Source: Methanobacteriota archaeon (GTDB lineage: Archaea; Thermoplasmatota; Poseidoniia; Poseidoniales; Thalassarchaeaceae). From it: 10,061 nucleotides of DNA. The first letter of the stretch is position 1, and each line of letters opens with the position of its first letter. The translations under genes and the position numbers were made by a program. Below, one piece after another: positions 1 to 7,048 of this stretch. The stretch is taken from the NCBI GenBank assembly GCA_002728565.1, contig PBUX01000004.1, forward strand, positions 6,013 through 16,073. The letters run 5' to 3'. The notes under the pieces were generated by a model. It was not told the origin of the DNA. It saw nothing but the letters and a program-made list of their open reading frames with translations, and ran no database searches.

Positions 1-350
1 ACTTCTACATGTCCGTAGCCGTTTTCTTCCAATCCTGTCTTTATCGAATCAATCGAGTGTTTCTGATCGTAACCAAGGGCGATAACGTCTGGCCTAACCG
101 ATTCCAAAATTTCGAAAATTGGGACTTCGGGGGAATTTCCGATTATCGCCTTATCCACTGGCTTTAATCCTTGAACCATACGGCATCTCAAATTTTGATC
201 AGTGACTGGCTCATGCTTCTGCCTTCGGACAGTCTCATCATGTGCGATCACAACTACCAGCTCATCACCAAGTGATTTTGCCTGCTCAAGGTAATGCAGG
301 TGCCCTGCATGAAGTAGATCGAAAATTCCTACTGCCATGACCCTCTTCAT
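1..350 (-). CDS. ribL: FAD synthase, archaeal RibL-type cytidylyltransferase-fold protein (C-terminus cut by window edge)
   Basis: Archaeal RibL adenylates FMN with ATP to give FAD in the cytoplasm. I translated the minus strand by hand. Starting at the ATG at 350, the protein begins MKRVMAVGIFDLLHAGH, which holds the nucleotidyltransferase HxGH motif (H14-A-G-H17). It continues with SLGDELVVVIAHDETV, a KPVDKAIIG stretch near residues 63-71 and a LGYDQ motif at 92-96, all typical of the TagD/RibL group. About 116 residues are visible; the family is about 150 long, so the end with the second nucleotide-binding motif lies outside the window. An earlier in-frame ATG at 371 directly abuts the stop of the upstream ribB, but family start position and an AGGA six bases before the ATG at 350 favour 350. 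Adjacency to ribB argues for FAD synthase rather than glycerol-3-phosphate cytidylyltransferase, the main alternative. Confidence 0.85.
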   Translation of the reverse strand, partial: MKRVMAVGIFDLLHAGHLHYLEQAKSLGDELVVVIAHDETVRRQKHEPVTDQNLRCRMVQGLKPVDKAIIGNSPEVPIFEILESVRPDVIALGYDQKHSIDSIKTGLEENGYGHVE

Positions 351-371
351 ATCAATTCCTAACCTTTTCAT

Positions 372-1103
372 CTAATTATTTTCACCCATGGCAGCAAGAA
401 TCTGCTCCCCCGTGATCATTGGAATTCCGTGAAATTCCGAGTAAGACCTAGCCTCCTCAATTCCAAGGGCCCCGTCTCCGTCGGATTCGAGCATTTCCGC
501 GCCGATCGTACATGGAATCAATCCCGCGAGTCTGGAAATGGCTACTGCTAATTCTGTGTGCCCTTGACGAGTCGATAGTCCTCCCGGGGCCTCCCTACAA
601 ACTGGAATATGGCCGGGGGTTCTGAATTCCGAGCCTAGAGCGGCCATCGCCTCTTCATTGCTCATTCCCGCCTCGAATACCTCCATTGCTAGCTCTCCAA
701 ATCTCCTAGTGGTAAGTGACCTATCCCTGTCAGTAATTCCTGTGTAAGTTTCCCTGTGATTCAATGACAGTGTAAATGCCGACCTATTGTCGTACTGCAA
801 ATCATTTGTAATTAGGTGCCCTAGAACTGGATTTTCCCCCATCAACGAGGGATGGGTGTGAATGTCCTGAAGCCATGGAAGCCCGAATTTTCCCCCCACT
901 TCATTTCCAATTGCAAGGAATAGAAGGCCTCCACAATCCTTCCGCAATCTCCGCATTACTTCTGGCGATGCAGTAGCTGCGGGCCAGAGGAGGTCTGTTT
1001 CTCTTTCACGGTAAGCAGAGTCGAAGACCATCACAGGGTCACCCCTGGTGAAAGCATCTACCGCGGCCGCCACGCTCGGATCCATGCCACGCGGAGGGGC
1101 CAT
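372..1103 (-). CDS. ribB: 3,4-dihydroxy-2-butanone 4-phosphate synthase
   Basis: RibB converts ribulose 5-phosphate to formate and 3,4-dihydroxy-2-butanone 4-phosphate, the four-carbon donor for riboflavin. The 243-residue protein shows the acidic metal/substrate loop as RERETD (residues 32-37; bacterial enzymes usually have RExEGD, so Thr replaces Gly), the segment NHRETYTGITDRDRSLT (115-131), FRTPGHIPV with His165, and a GGLSTRQGHTELAV block with His182-Thr183-Glu184. It lacks a fused GTP cyclohydrolase II domain, as is usual in archaea. The start is uncertain: ATG 1103 gives the longest frame, but Met7 (ATG at 1085, MDPSVAAAV) matches the usual family N-terminus better. No clear ribosome binding site precedes either, so a leaderless transcript is possible. 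The stop TAG is followed at once by an ATG in frame with ribL, so the two are very likely co-transcribed. Confidence 0.93.
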   Translation of the reverse strand: MAPPRGMDPSVAAAVDAFTRGDPVMVFDSAYRERETDLLWPAATASPEVMRRLRKDCGGLLFLAIGNEVGGKFGLPWLQDIHTHPSLMGENPVLGHLITNDLQYDNRSAFTLSLNHRETYTGITDRDRSLTTRRFGELAMEVFEAGMSNEEAMAALGSEFRTPGHIPVCREAPGGLSTRQGHTELAVAISRLAGLIPCTIGAEMLESDGDGALGIEEARSYSEFHGIPMITGEQILAAMGENN

Positions 1104-1165
1104 ATGTACCCGTTATTTTCGGTCCAGTAAAAATGATGGCTCTAGTGCGTTTGCAGTGATCGAAC
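1104..1165. promoter_or_regulatory. divergent intergenic region between ribB and the sugar kinase
   Basis: These 62 bases separate two divergent genes and should hold both promoters. A/T-rich stretches at 1113-1119 (TTATTTT) and 1127-1134 (GTAAAAAT) are candidate TATA elements, but neither is a clean archaeal TATA box and I cannot assign them to a gene with confidence. GTGATC at 1156-1161, four bases before the kinase ATG, is a perfect six-base match to the complement of the archaeal 16S rRNA 3' end and supports the kinase start at 1166. Confidence 0.4.
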
Positions 1166-2047
1166 ATGATTGAAAGAACGATCTCATCAGCCCCAGTTAG
1201 GATTGACTTGGCAGGGGGTTGGACAGATGTCGGCCCATATCCGAGTGATTTTGGCGGAGAGGTAGTTAATTTTGCAATTAACAAGAGGGTCAGGGCAATC
1301 TTGGGAGCAGACCTTGACCCCAGCGGTATAGAATTAGAGTTTGACATTCCACGAGGGTCCGGTTTAGGCAGCAGTAGTGCCATGAATGTAGCAATCGCCG
1401 CCCTACTTTCCAAATCTTCTATTGATTCAATAGATTATGATGGTATAGCCGAGCAGGCCTTCAAAATGGAGTCAGAGGAAGGTAAACCGTGTGGGAGGCA
1501 AGATCATTGGGTTTCATCAAGAGGCGGCTTCAATCATCTATTGTTCATCGGCGATTCTGTGGAAGTTCTCCCTTTCGAGCCCGCGAGATCCGCAAAAATG
1601 TGGCTTCAAAAGCACCTATTATTGGCCTTTTGTGACCAAAGCCGAGATTCTAGGTCCATGCAAGAAAAGGTTTGGTCGAGATACTCAGAGGGGGATGAAT
1701 CAGTAATTGCTGGACTCAACATAATTCGTGCTGCAGCTAGGCCAATGGCAACCGGCCTCCAACAGGATAGAAGAGACATCTTTGTCAACTCCATGAGGGA
1801 GGTCTGCAGGGGAGTGGACATGATAGATCCTTCAATCCATGATCCCTTTCGACACGTTCTGGATCCCATAGTCGCTCACGGGTCCCTAATTGCTTGGAAG
1901 GCTTTAGGAGCAGGAGGGGGGGGCTGTTCGGCGTTATTGTGCTCCCCTGATTCCAAGAGCAAGGTCCATTCCATGGTCGAAGAAGCAGGTTGGGAGGTCA
2001 TCGAGTGGGATTACGAGGACAGCGGAATCCAGATTACATCTGAATAG
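1166..2047 (+). CDS. GHMP-family sugar kinase (heptose-7-phosphate kinase / fucokinase-like), compact form
   Basis: This is an ATP-dependent small-molecule kinase of the GHMP superfamily, closest by eye to D-glycero-D-manno-heptose 7-phosphate kinase (HddA) and the kinase half of fucokinase. All three signature motifs are present: APVRIDLAGGWTD (9-21), the ATP loop PRGSGLGSSSA (62-72) and the C-terminal glycine motif GAGGGGC (248-254). The RQDHW...GGFN segment (111-123) matches the KQDQ...GGFN segment of HddA. It is 293 residues against roughly 330-350 for HddA; the shortfall falls between the first motif and the ATP loop, where only about 40 residues separate them. The predicted role is phosphorylation of a sugar or sugar phosphate for a nucleotide-sugar precursor; the substrate cannot be read from sequence. 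The start is supported by GTGATC at 1156-1161. The next gene follows after 42 bases on the same strand. No heptose or fucose pathway partner is visible. Confidence 0.85.
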   Translation: MIERTISSAPVRIDLAGGWTDVGPYPSDFGGEVVNFAINKRVRAILGADLDPSGIELEFDIPRGSGLGSSSAMNVAIAALLSKSSIDSIDYDGIAEQAFKMESEEGKPCGRQDHWVSSRGGFNHLLFIGDSVEVLPFEPARSAKMWLQKHLLLAFCDQSRDSRSMQEKVWSRYSEGDESVIAGLNIIRAAARPMATGLQQDRRDIFVNSMREVCRGVDMIDPSIHDPFRHVLDPIVAHGSLIAWKALGAGGGGCSALLCSPDSKSKVHSMVEEAGWEVIEWDYEDSGIQITSE

Positions 2048-2081
2048 ACTAGTCCTAAGCCTCAAACATTACCTATTGCCC

Positions 2082-2086
2082 GGAGG
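2082..2086 (+). promoter_or_regulatory. ribosome binding site of the protease-transporter gene
   Basis: GGAGG lies three bases before the ATG at 2090. It sits in the 42-base gap after the kinase stop and fixes this ATG as the start. It places the signal peptide at the N-terminus. Confidence 0.6.
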
Positions 2087-2089
2087 GCC

Positions 2090-5000
2090 ATGAGCGTACG
2101 ATGGGGAACTTTGACAACCCTCATGGCAATGGCCCTTTTTGTGCCCATTGTTTCATCCTCATTGTCAATTGAAGATAGCTCTCGCGGAGGATTGGACGCC
2201 GAAGGAAATTGGCACCAAAGCGTAGAGCTGGAGATACACTCTAACTGGTGGAACCATTGGAGTCGTGATAAGGACTCGAACGCAATCGATGATAGACTTG
2301 AGTGGTTAATTGAGCAGCCCAATGAAGTACAGAGGGATTGGTGGAGAAGGGCGCCAGATGGCCATGCGAGGATTTTTGTTGATTATGATCACCATCCTAG
2401 TGATGACGACATCGAAGCCTTGGAAAATCTAGGGGTCGAAGTCACTTTCCGTTTCAGATATCTGGATACTCTTTCCGCCATAGCGCCATTCGGATCCATA
2501 GTTGATCCAGATGGAATTAGGGCATTACCAGGGGTTGTGATGCTCGAGGACCTTGGACTCGCAGAGACGAACATGCATCAAGCAGTACCCAACATGGGTG
2601 TGGATGCGGTATGGCAGGATTTCGATCTCGATGGTACGGGCGCAGTCATTGCGGTGCTTGATACCGGCATCAGGGGGGACCATGAAGGGCTGAATGATTT
2701 GGATGATGATCCATTCACTTGCATCGAAGATCCACCAGACCCAAACCCTCTAGATCCAGAACCAGAGCCAATTCCATCCGACTGTGACCCGAAGATAATC
2801 GCCTTTTTCGATGCAGTTTTCACAGACTCCGAGCAGGACCCCTCAACTTCATACGATTCTGGGACCCATGGCACCCATGTTGCAGGAATCGCAGCAGGAA
2901 CAGGTGGTGGCCAGACAGATCCAGATACCGGACTTAGGTATGTGGGAGCTGCCCCGGGTGCGTATTTGATCAACATTCTAGGTTGCTGCGATGGAGATAT
3001 TGAGGATGTAATGCAAGGAGCTCAATGGGCCATAGACAATAAGGAAAAGTATGGAATTGACATAGTTACATCCTCCTTGGGCGAACAACAGTTCGAATTA
3101 CATGTAGACAACGATGGGAGCTCAGCATGGAGCCGTCAGATGGACATGGTCGTGGATGCAGGAATAATCACCACTCTGTCGGCCGGTAATGAATTTGGTG
3201 GCCTAACTGTTGCTGGATGTAATACGATTGACAGCCCCGGGGATGCAATGTTGCCGGTTACTGTGGCAAGTTTGGACAAGGATCTAGGACTTGCGATATA
3301 CAGCAGTAGGGGGTACACATCAGATCTCAGAGTTAAGCCCGACGTAGCAACAATCGGCTCCAGTATTATGGCCCCGGATGCAGCCACCCAAGACGGCTAT
3401 ACCAGCAAGTCAGGAACGAGTATGGCGACCCCGTTGATGGCAGGAATAGCGGCATTGATGGTCGAAGCCAACCCGGATATTTCTCCTGTTGAATTTAAGG
3501 ACATAATCGCCGCGCATTCCATTGAAAGGGAGCTCCAGCTACTGGATGATCCCGGTTTCAATGATTGCAGCATCTTGGAATCCAGGCCAGATAATGAGTT
3601 TGGCTATGGTCAAGCCGATCCACTCGCATTTGTCGAGGCGGCGGGAAGCATTGACCGGTCACTGAACGTCACCATGGACATCGAAACTCTACAAGAGCTT
3701 GGCAACGAGAGTTACGTGACAGGCAAGTCGTCAGGGGCACCCCCTTCACCCTCGGGCGCAATTGTTGAGGTTAGGGTGGGAGGCGACACCTGGGTAGAGG
3801 CCACTGACACCTCCCCTCTTGGAGACTGGGCGACATGGGGAATCAAGCTAGCACCGCACTCTGAGTCGGGCAATTCTACGATTTATGCTAGGCTTCTCGT
3901 AGATGAAAGCCGCATTTCCCCGGTCGACGCAAAAAGGGTGATACTAATCGACTCACCAGCCGAAGTATCCTCCTCAGGATCCTCTAGTTCGAACATTCTG
4001 ATAATCGGAATCTCACTAATTTTTGCAGCCCTATTGGGATTCGTTGCATTAAACTTTAGAAGGCTCAAAGATGAATGGAATGATGGATTAAGCTTGACAG
4101 AGAATAGCCTCAGGAGGATAGTATCTCTTTGCGTTCTCTATTTTGCCCAGGGTCTTCCTTGGGGATTCGCTTCAGTTGCGTTTGCTGCATATCTTACGGA
4201 TAACGGATTGACTCCCGAAGAGATAGCCACCCTATTTGCCACAATCGCTCTTCCTTGGACGTTCAAGTGGATATGGGGTCCGGTTATCGATACACTCAAT
4301 CTACCTCAATTCGGCTCTCGTAGACTTTGGATAATCTTCGCTCAGTTCGGAATGGCTGTCACCATAGGAACCCTGCTGCTCATTCCAGATCTGAAAGACC
4401 AACTTGGGTTGGTAATCAAGCTCCTCTTCATCCACAATATTTTCGCATCTCTGCAGGATGTCAGTACTGACGCTCTTGCAGTCGATGTCCTCAGTGATGA
4501 TGAGGTGGCCACTGCAAATGGGTATATGTTCGCTTCCAAGCGGGCGGGAATGATTCTCGGTGGCGCTGTTCTAGGGGGATTCGCCACCACGATTGGTATG
4601 AGGGGGATGCTCTCAATTCAGCTTCCCATGCTTCTGCTCATCATGCTATTGCCGATCTTCCTATACGAAAAGCCAGGAACTAGGCTATTCCCATGGTCCA
4701 GTAAGCCAAATGACGGACAAATCGCCAATGAATCTCCAGAAGATTCCGACCTTCTTGACAGGGAGGTCGATGAGACCCTTTACTGGGAGGAGCCTTCAGA
4801 ATCCAGGTGGTGGGCCGCTCAGGCAGTTGGGCGCTCGACATTCGACAAGTCGATCACAATTCCCGCATTACTGGTCATCATATCCACCCTTGTATTCGTT
4901 TCAGGGCTAGTATTTGCTATATTCTCGGTTGATTTGGAGGAGCCACTGTACAAAATGGCAAAGAGACTCGCCTTCATCGGTTTGGTGTTGGCAGGATTAG

Positions 5001-5794
5001 CCAAACTATCTTCCAGATTTGTCTCACTTCCAAAGGTCCCCAATCCATTTTCAGTATTGCCATCGAGAAGCAGAATGACCCTTGCGCAGACAACCTTCAA
5101 TTTGACCAAGGCCTTCCATCTAAGATCCTCATTCTTGCTTATTTTCCTGTGCCTCCTCTCGGAGCTTTATCTCTTCGTAGACCCGATAGTACTCGATATT
5201 TTCATCAACAGATCTGGTTGGGGCCAAGAGAAGTACAATGTGATTGTAGGCGGTTTTGTCATATTGGCGACAATGGCGGGACAGGTAGCTGGCGGGAAGC
5301 TAGGTGAAAAGTACGGCGTAAAATATGTGGCTATGGCTGGATTCACCTGTCTTGCTATTGCGAACGCCACACTCGCTTTATTGCAACCATTTTGGACCAA
5401 CACCGCCATTATGACCACCTATCTAATTTTACGAGGGGTAGTCAATGGGGTAGCATGGATTTGCGTAATTGCAGTGGCAATGAAGATGACTTGGAGCAAG
5501 GTCGGGGGGACCCAATTCACAGCATATATGTCGATGTTCAATCTCTCAGCCGTAATGGCCTACACATTCACTGGAAGAATGCTCGAAATCTTCGACAATG
5601 ATTACTCAAAGGCAATCTATGCAGGAGCTGCCCTGACTATGATCACTGTTGTCTTCTTGATCTTCATAGATCCCGATGAGTGCAATAGGGTACTAGAGAA
5701 TGAAGAAGAAGGAGAGGTATTGGATGCAGATTTGGGAGAGTCTTCATGGTGGATCGATGAAGAGGGAGGGGGCGATCCCATTGCATCTTCTTGA
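2090..5794 (+). CDS. Secreted subtilisin-like serine protease fused to an AmpG/PAT-type MFS transporter
   Basis: A single 1234-residue frame joins two proteins that are normally separate. Residues 1-24 are a Sec signal peptide. Residues about 93-155 resemble an S8 propeptide. Residues about 165-520 are a full subtilase with Asp191 (AVLDTG), His260 (HGTHVAG), oxyanion Asn367 (SAGNE) and Ser444 (SGTSMATP), plus an acidic proline-rich insert at 211-232. Residues about 525-620 form a beta-rich domain, possibly Ig-like. After a serine-rich linker (627-634) comes an anchor helix (636-656) followed by basic FRRLK. From 675 the protein is an AmpG/acetyl-CoA-transporter-like MFS permease: FAQGLPWGF (685-693), ALPWTFKWIWGPVID (720-734), SLQDVSTDA (787-795), 12 core helices and two extra central ones (about 921-946, 956-973). 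An acidic tail ends it. The topology is consistent: protease outside, transporter N-terminus inside. Inferred role: extracellular cleavage coupled to uptake. Domain calls are firm; the substrate is unknown. Confidence 0.9.
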   Translation: MSVRWGTLTTLMAMALFVPIVSSSLSIEDSSRGGLDAEGNWHQSVELEIHSNWWNHWSRDKDSNAIDDRLEWLIEQPNEVQRDWWRRAPDGHARIFVDYDHHPSDDDIEALENLGVEVTFRFRYLDTLSAIAPFGSIVDPDGIRALPGVVMLEDLGLAETNMHQAVPNMGVDAVWQDFDLDGTGAVIAVLDTGIRGDHEGLNDLDDDPFTCIEDPPDPNPLDPEPEPIPSDCDPKIIAFFDAVFTDSEQDPSTSYDSGTHGTHVAGIAAGTGGGQTDPDTGLRYVGAAPGAYLINILGCCDGDIEDVMQGAQWAIDNKEKYGIDIVTSSLGEQQFELHVDNDGSSAWSRQMDMVVDAGIITTLSAGNEFGGLTVAGCNTIDSPGDAMLPVTVASLDKDLGLAIYSSRGYTSDLRVKPDVATIGSSIMAPDAATQDGYTSKSGTSMATPLMAGIAALMVEANPDISPVEFKDIIAAHSIERELQLLDDPGFNDCSILESRPDNEFGYGQADPLAFVEAAGSIDRSLNVTMDIETLQELGNESYVTGKSSGAPPSPSGAIVEVRVGGDTWVEATDTSPLGDWATWGIKLAPHSESGNSTIYARLLVDESRISPVDAKRVILIDSPAEVSSSGSSSSNILIIGISLIFAALLGFVALNFRRLKDEWNDGLSLTENSLRRIVSLCVLYFAQGLPWGFASVAFAAYLTDNGLTPEEIATLFATIALPWTFKWIWGPVIDTLNLPQFGSRRLWIIFAQFGMAVTIGTLLLIPDLKDQLGLVIKLLFIHNIFASLQDVSTDALAVDVLSDDEVATANGYMFASKRAGMILGGAVLGGFATTIGMRGMLSIQLPMLLLIMLLPIFLYEKPGTRLFPWSSKPNDGQIANESPEDSDLLDREVDETLYWEEPSESRWWAAQAVGRSTFDKSITIPALLVIISTLVFVSGLVFAIFSVDLEEPLYKMAKRLAFIGLVLAGLAKLSSRFVSLPKVPNPFSVLPSRSRMTLAQTTFNLTKAFHLRSSFLLIFLCLLSELYLFVDPIVLDIFINRSGWGQEKYNVIVGGFVILATMAGQVAGGKLGEKYGVKYVAMAGFTCLAIANATLALLQPFWTNTAIMTTYLILRGVVNGVAWICVIAVAMKMTWSKVGGTQFTAYMSMFNLSAVMAYTFTGRMLEIFDNDYSKAIYAGAALTMITVVFLIFIDPDECNRVLENEEEGEVLDADLGESSWWIDEEGGGDPIASS

Positions 5795-6044
5795 CATAGT
5801 AAGTCAAACAAAAACTGACTTTTTGGTATTTACGCAAACAATATGCCCATATTGTACAAGAGCGTTCAGGACCCTAGATGCCAAGGGACTAACATATACC
5901 GATGTAAACTTGGACCACTTCGATGGACTAAGGGAGGAAGTAGTTAGCAATACTGGTCACCGTACTGTACCCGTTGTTTTCGATATGAGGGGCGAATCCC
6001 CCCTATTCATCGGCGGTTCAGACAATCTAATCGATTATCTCTAG
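5757..6044 (+). CDS. Glutaredoxin-like thiol-disulfide oxidoreductase (CPYC)
   Basis: A small cytoplasmic thioredoxin-fold protein that should reduce disulfides or glutathione-type mixed disulfides. From the ATG at 5757 it is 95 residues, the usual glutaredoxin size. A beta strand FLVFTQ is followed by the redox motif C30-P-Y-C33, the cis-proline segment TVPVVF (70-75) and the glycine pair in FIGGSDNL near the C-terminus. No signal peptide is seen. An ATG at 5700 in the same frame is possible but would add 19 lysine-, arginine- and tryptophan-rich residues with no family match. GGTG at 5749-5752, just before 5757, resembles a ribosome binding site. The gene overlaps the end of the protease-transporter gene by 38 bases, which suggests translational coupling. 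Its stop is separated by one base from the stop of the convergent lipoprotein gene. The physiological low-molecular-weight thiol partner is unknown. Confidence 0.85.
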   Translation: MKREGAIPLHLLDIVSQTKTDFLVFTQTICPYCTRAFRTLDAKGLTYTDVNLDHFDGLREEVVSNTGHRTVPVVFDMRGESPLFIGGSDNLIDYL

Positions 6045-6045
6045 T

Positions 6046-7014
6046 TCAAATGGTCCAAGATTGCGATATTCCAGCTGAGAATCGGACCTTTAGGTACGTA
6101 GAACTTCCCGTAAATGTCGCTGTCATTGTGTATTCCCCAGAGGGGTATGGAATCGTGCCGAGCGTACCCCATTCACTCGCCCCAGGCCCCCAAAAATCAG
6201 CCAATATCGAGACTGAAGCATGATCTCTTAGCGTGAAGGAAATGCTAGATCCAGAGCCACTGTCCGCATCTAAGAAATAGATCATTTCATCCCATTCCCC
6301 ATCAGTCGGATGGTCACTAACTAGGAAAGAGTCTCTAATTTCCACATCATTTCCTTGATCTTCCCAAACTCCATTGAAGAGATCCCCACCTCTGACGAAG
6401 TGAACTTCCCCCGTATGACCGCTACCATGGTCGGCAAGCATCATTCTGAGTTGTTCAACACCAGTTGGATCCGTCCAAATGAAAGTAGAGAATAGCCCAA
6501 CTTCGCCATCATAGACGTAGTCAAGCCTCGAGCCATCGGAATTTGATGCAGTGATTATCGCTTCTTCGTCAACCGAAGAAACAGTTGCCGTCCACTCGAT
6601 TGAAAATAATGTGAAACTCCAGGTTTCCCCCTCTATGATGGGGAAAATTAGAACATCCTGTTGAACCCCATTCTCAAAGGGGCTTAGGTTGTCCTTTGTT
6701 ATTCTTCCAAGAAATGGGTTATGATTCAATACCGCATGACGCAAAGCCTCAGCTTCACTAGAAATGGCTAGCATGTAAGCATCCCCATTTTCTTCATCAG
6801 TATTCGCGATGACCAATCTTGCTGAGTCATCATAGTAGTCCGGGGTCGAGAAAGTGTACAGCCACCAATCTCCTACTTCCCATTCTGGAACGTCCAGAGG
6901 GGCAACCATTCCACCCGAGTCTTCGCTATCAAGCAGGCCCATACAACCTGGAATCGAAGTCCCGATGAGGAAAATTAGGGCTGCAACCGCTCCTCTCATG
7001 AAATCCGATTCCAT
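6046..7014 (-). CDS. Predicted secreted lipoprotein of unknown function
   Basis: I do not recognise this family. The 322-residue protein has a hydrophobic N-terminal segment ending in a lipobox (I21-P-G-C24), so Cys24 is probably lipidated and the mature chain held on the outer face of the membrane. Met6 (ATG at 6999) is an equally possible start and gives a cleaner signal peptide beginning MRGA. The mature part opens with an acidic linker and WEVGDWWLYTF (about 45-55), a W-x-x-G-D-x-W pattern I associate with surface proteins of marine archaea. About 50-215 looks like a mixed beta domain. The last hundred residues (about 225-322) look like a small beta-sandwich, possibly a ligand- or surface-binding domain. 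It follows hppA after 34 bases on the same strand, so the two are probably in one transcript. No catalytic motif is visible. Confidence 0.7.
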   Translation of the reverse strand: MESDFMRGAVAALIFLIGTSIPGCMGLLDSEDSGGMVAPLDVPEWEVGDWWLYTFSTPDYYDDSARLVIANTDEENGDAYMLAISSEAEALRHAVLNHNPFLGRITKDNLSPFENGVQQDVLIFPIIEGETWSFTLFSIEWTATVSSVDEEAIITASNSDGSRLDYVYDGEVGLFSTFIWTDPTGVEQLRMMLADHGSGHTGEVHFVRGGDLFNGVWEDQGNDVEIRDSFLVSDHPTDGEWDEMIYFLDADSGSGSSISFTLRDHASVSILADFWGPGASEWGTLGTIPYPSGEYTMTATFTGSSTYLKVRFSAGISQSWTI

Positions 7015-7048
7015 CCATCAATCAAGAGTCTGACGCTCCAAAGCTCAC

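Noticed and set aside
1039..1413. Minus-strand open frame across the ribB/kinase intergenic region
   Set aside because: It overlaps the conserved N-terminal half of the kinase and the start of ribB in the wrong frame and has no recognisable motif.
5700..5756. Upstream ATG at 5700 as the glutaredoxin start
   Set aside because: It adds 19 residues with no family counterpart, lies fully within the upstream gene's acidic tail and lacks a ribosome binding site; 5757 fits family length better.
6030..6060. Possible terminator between the convergent glutaredoxin and lipoprotein genes
   Set aside because: Only one base separates the stop codons, and I see no T-run or strong inverted repeat here; any termination must occur within coding sequence.
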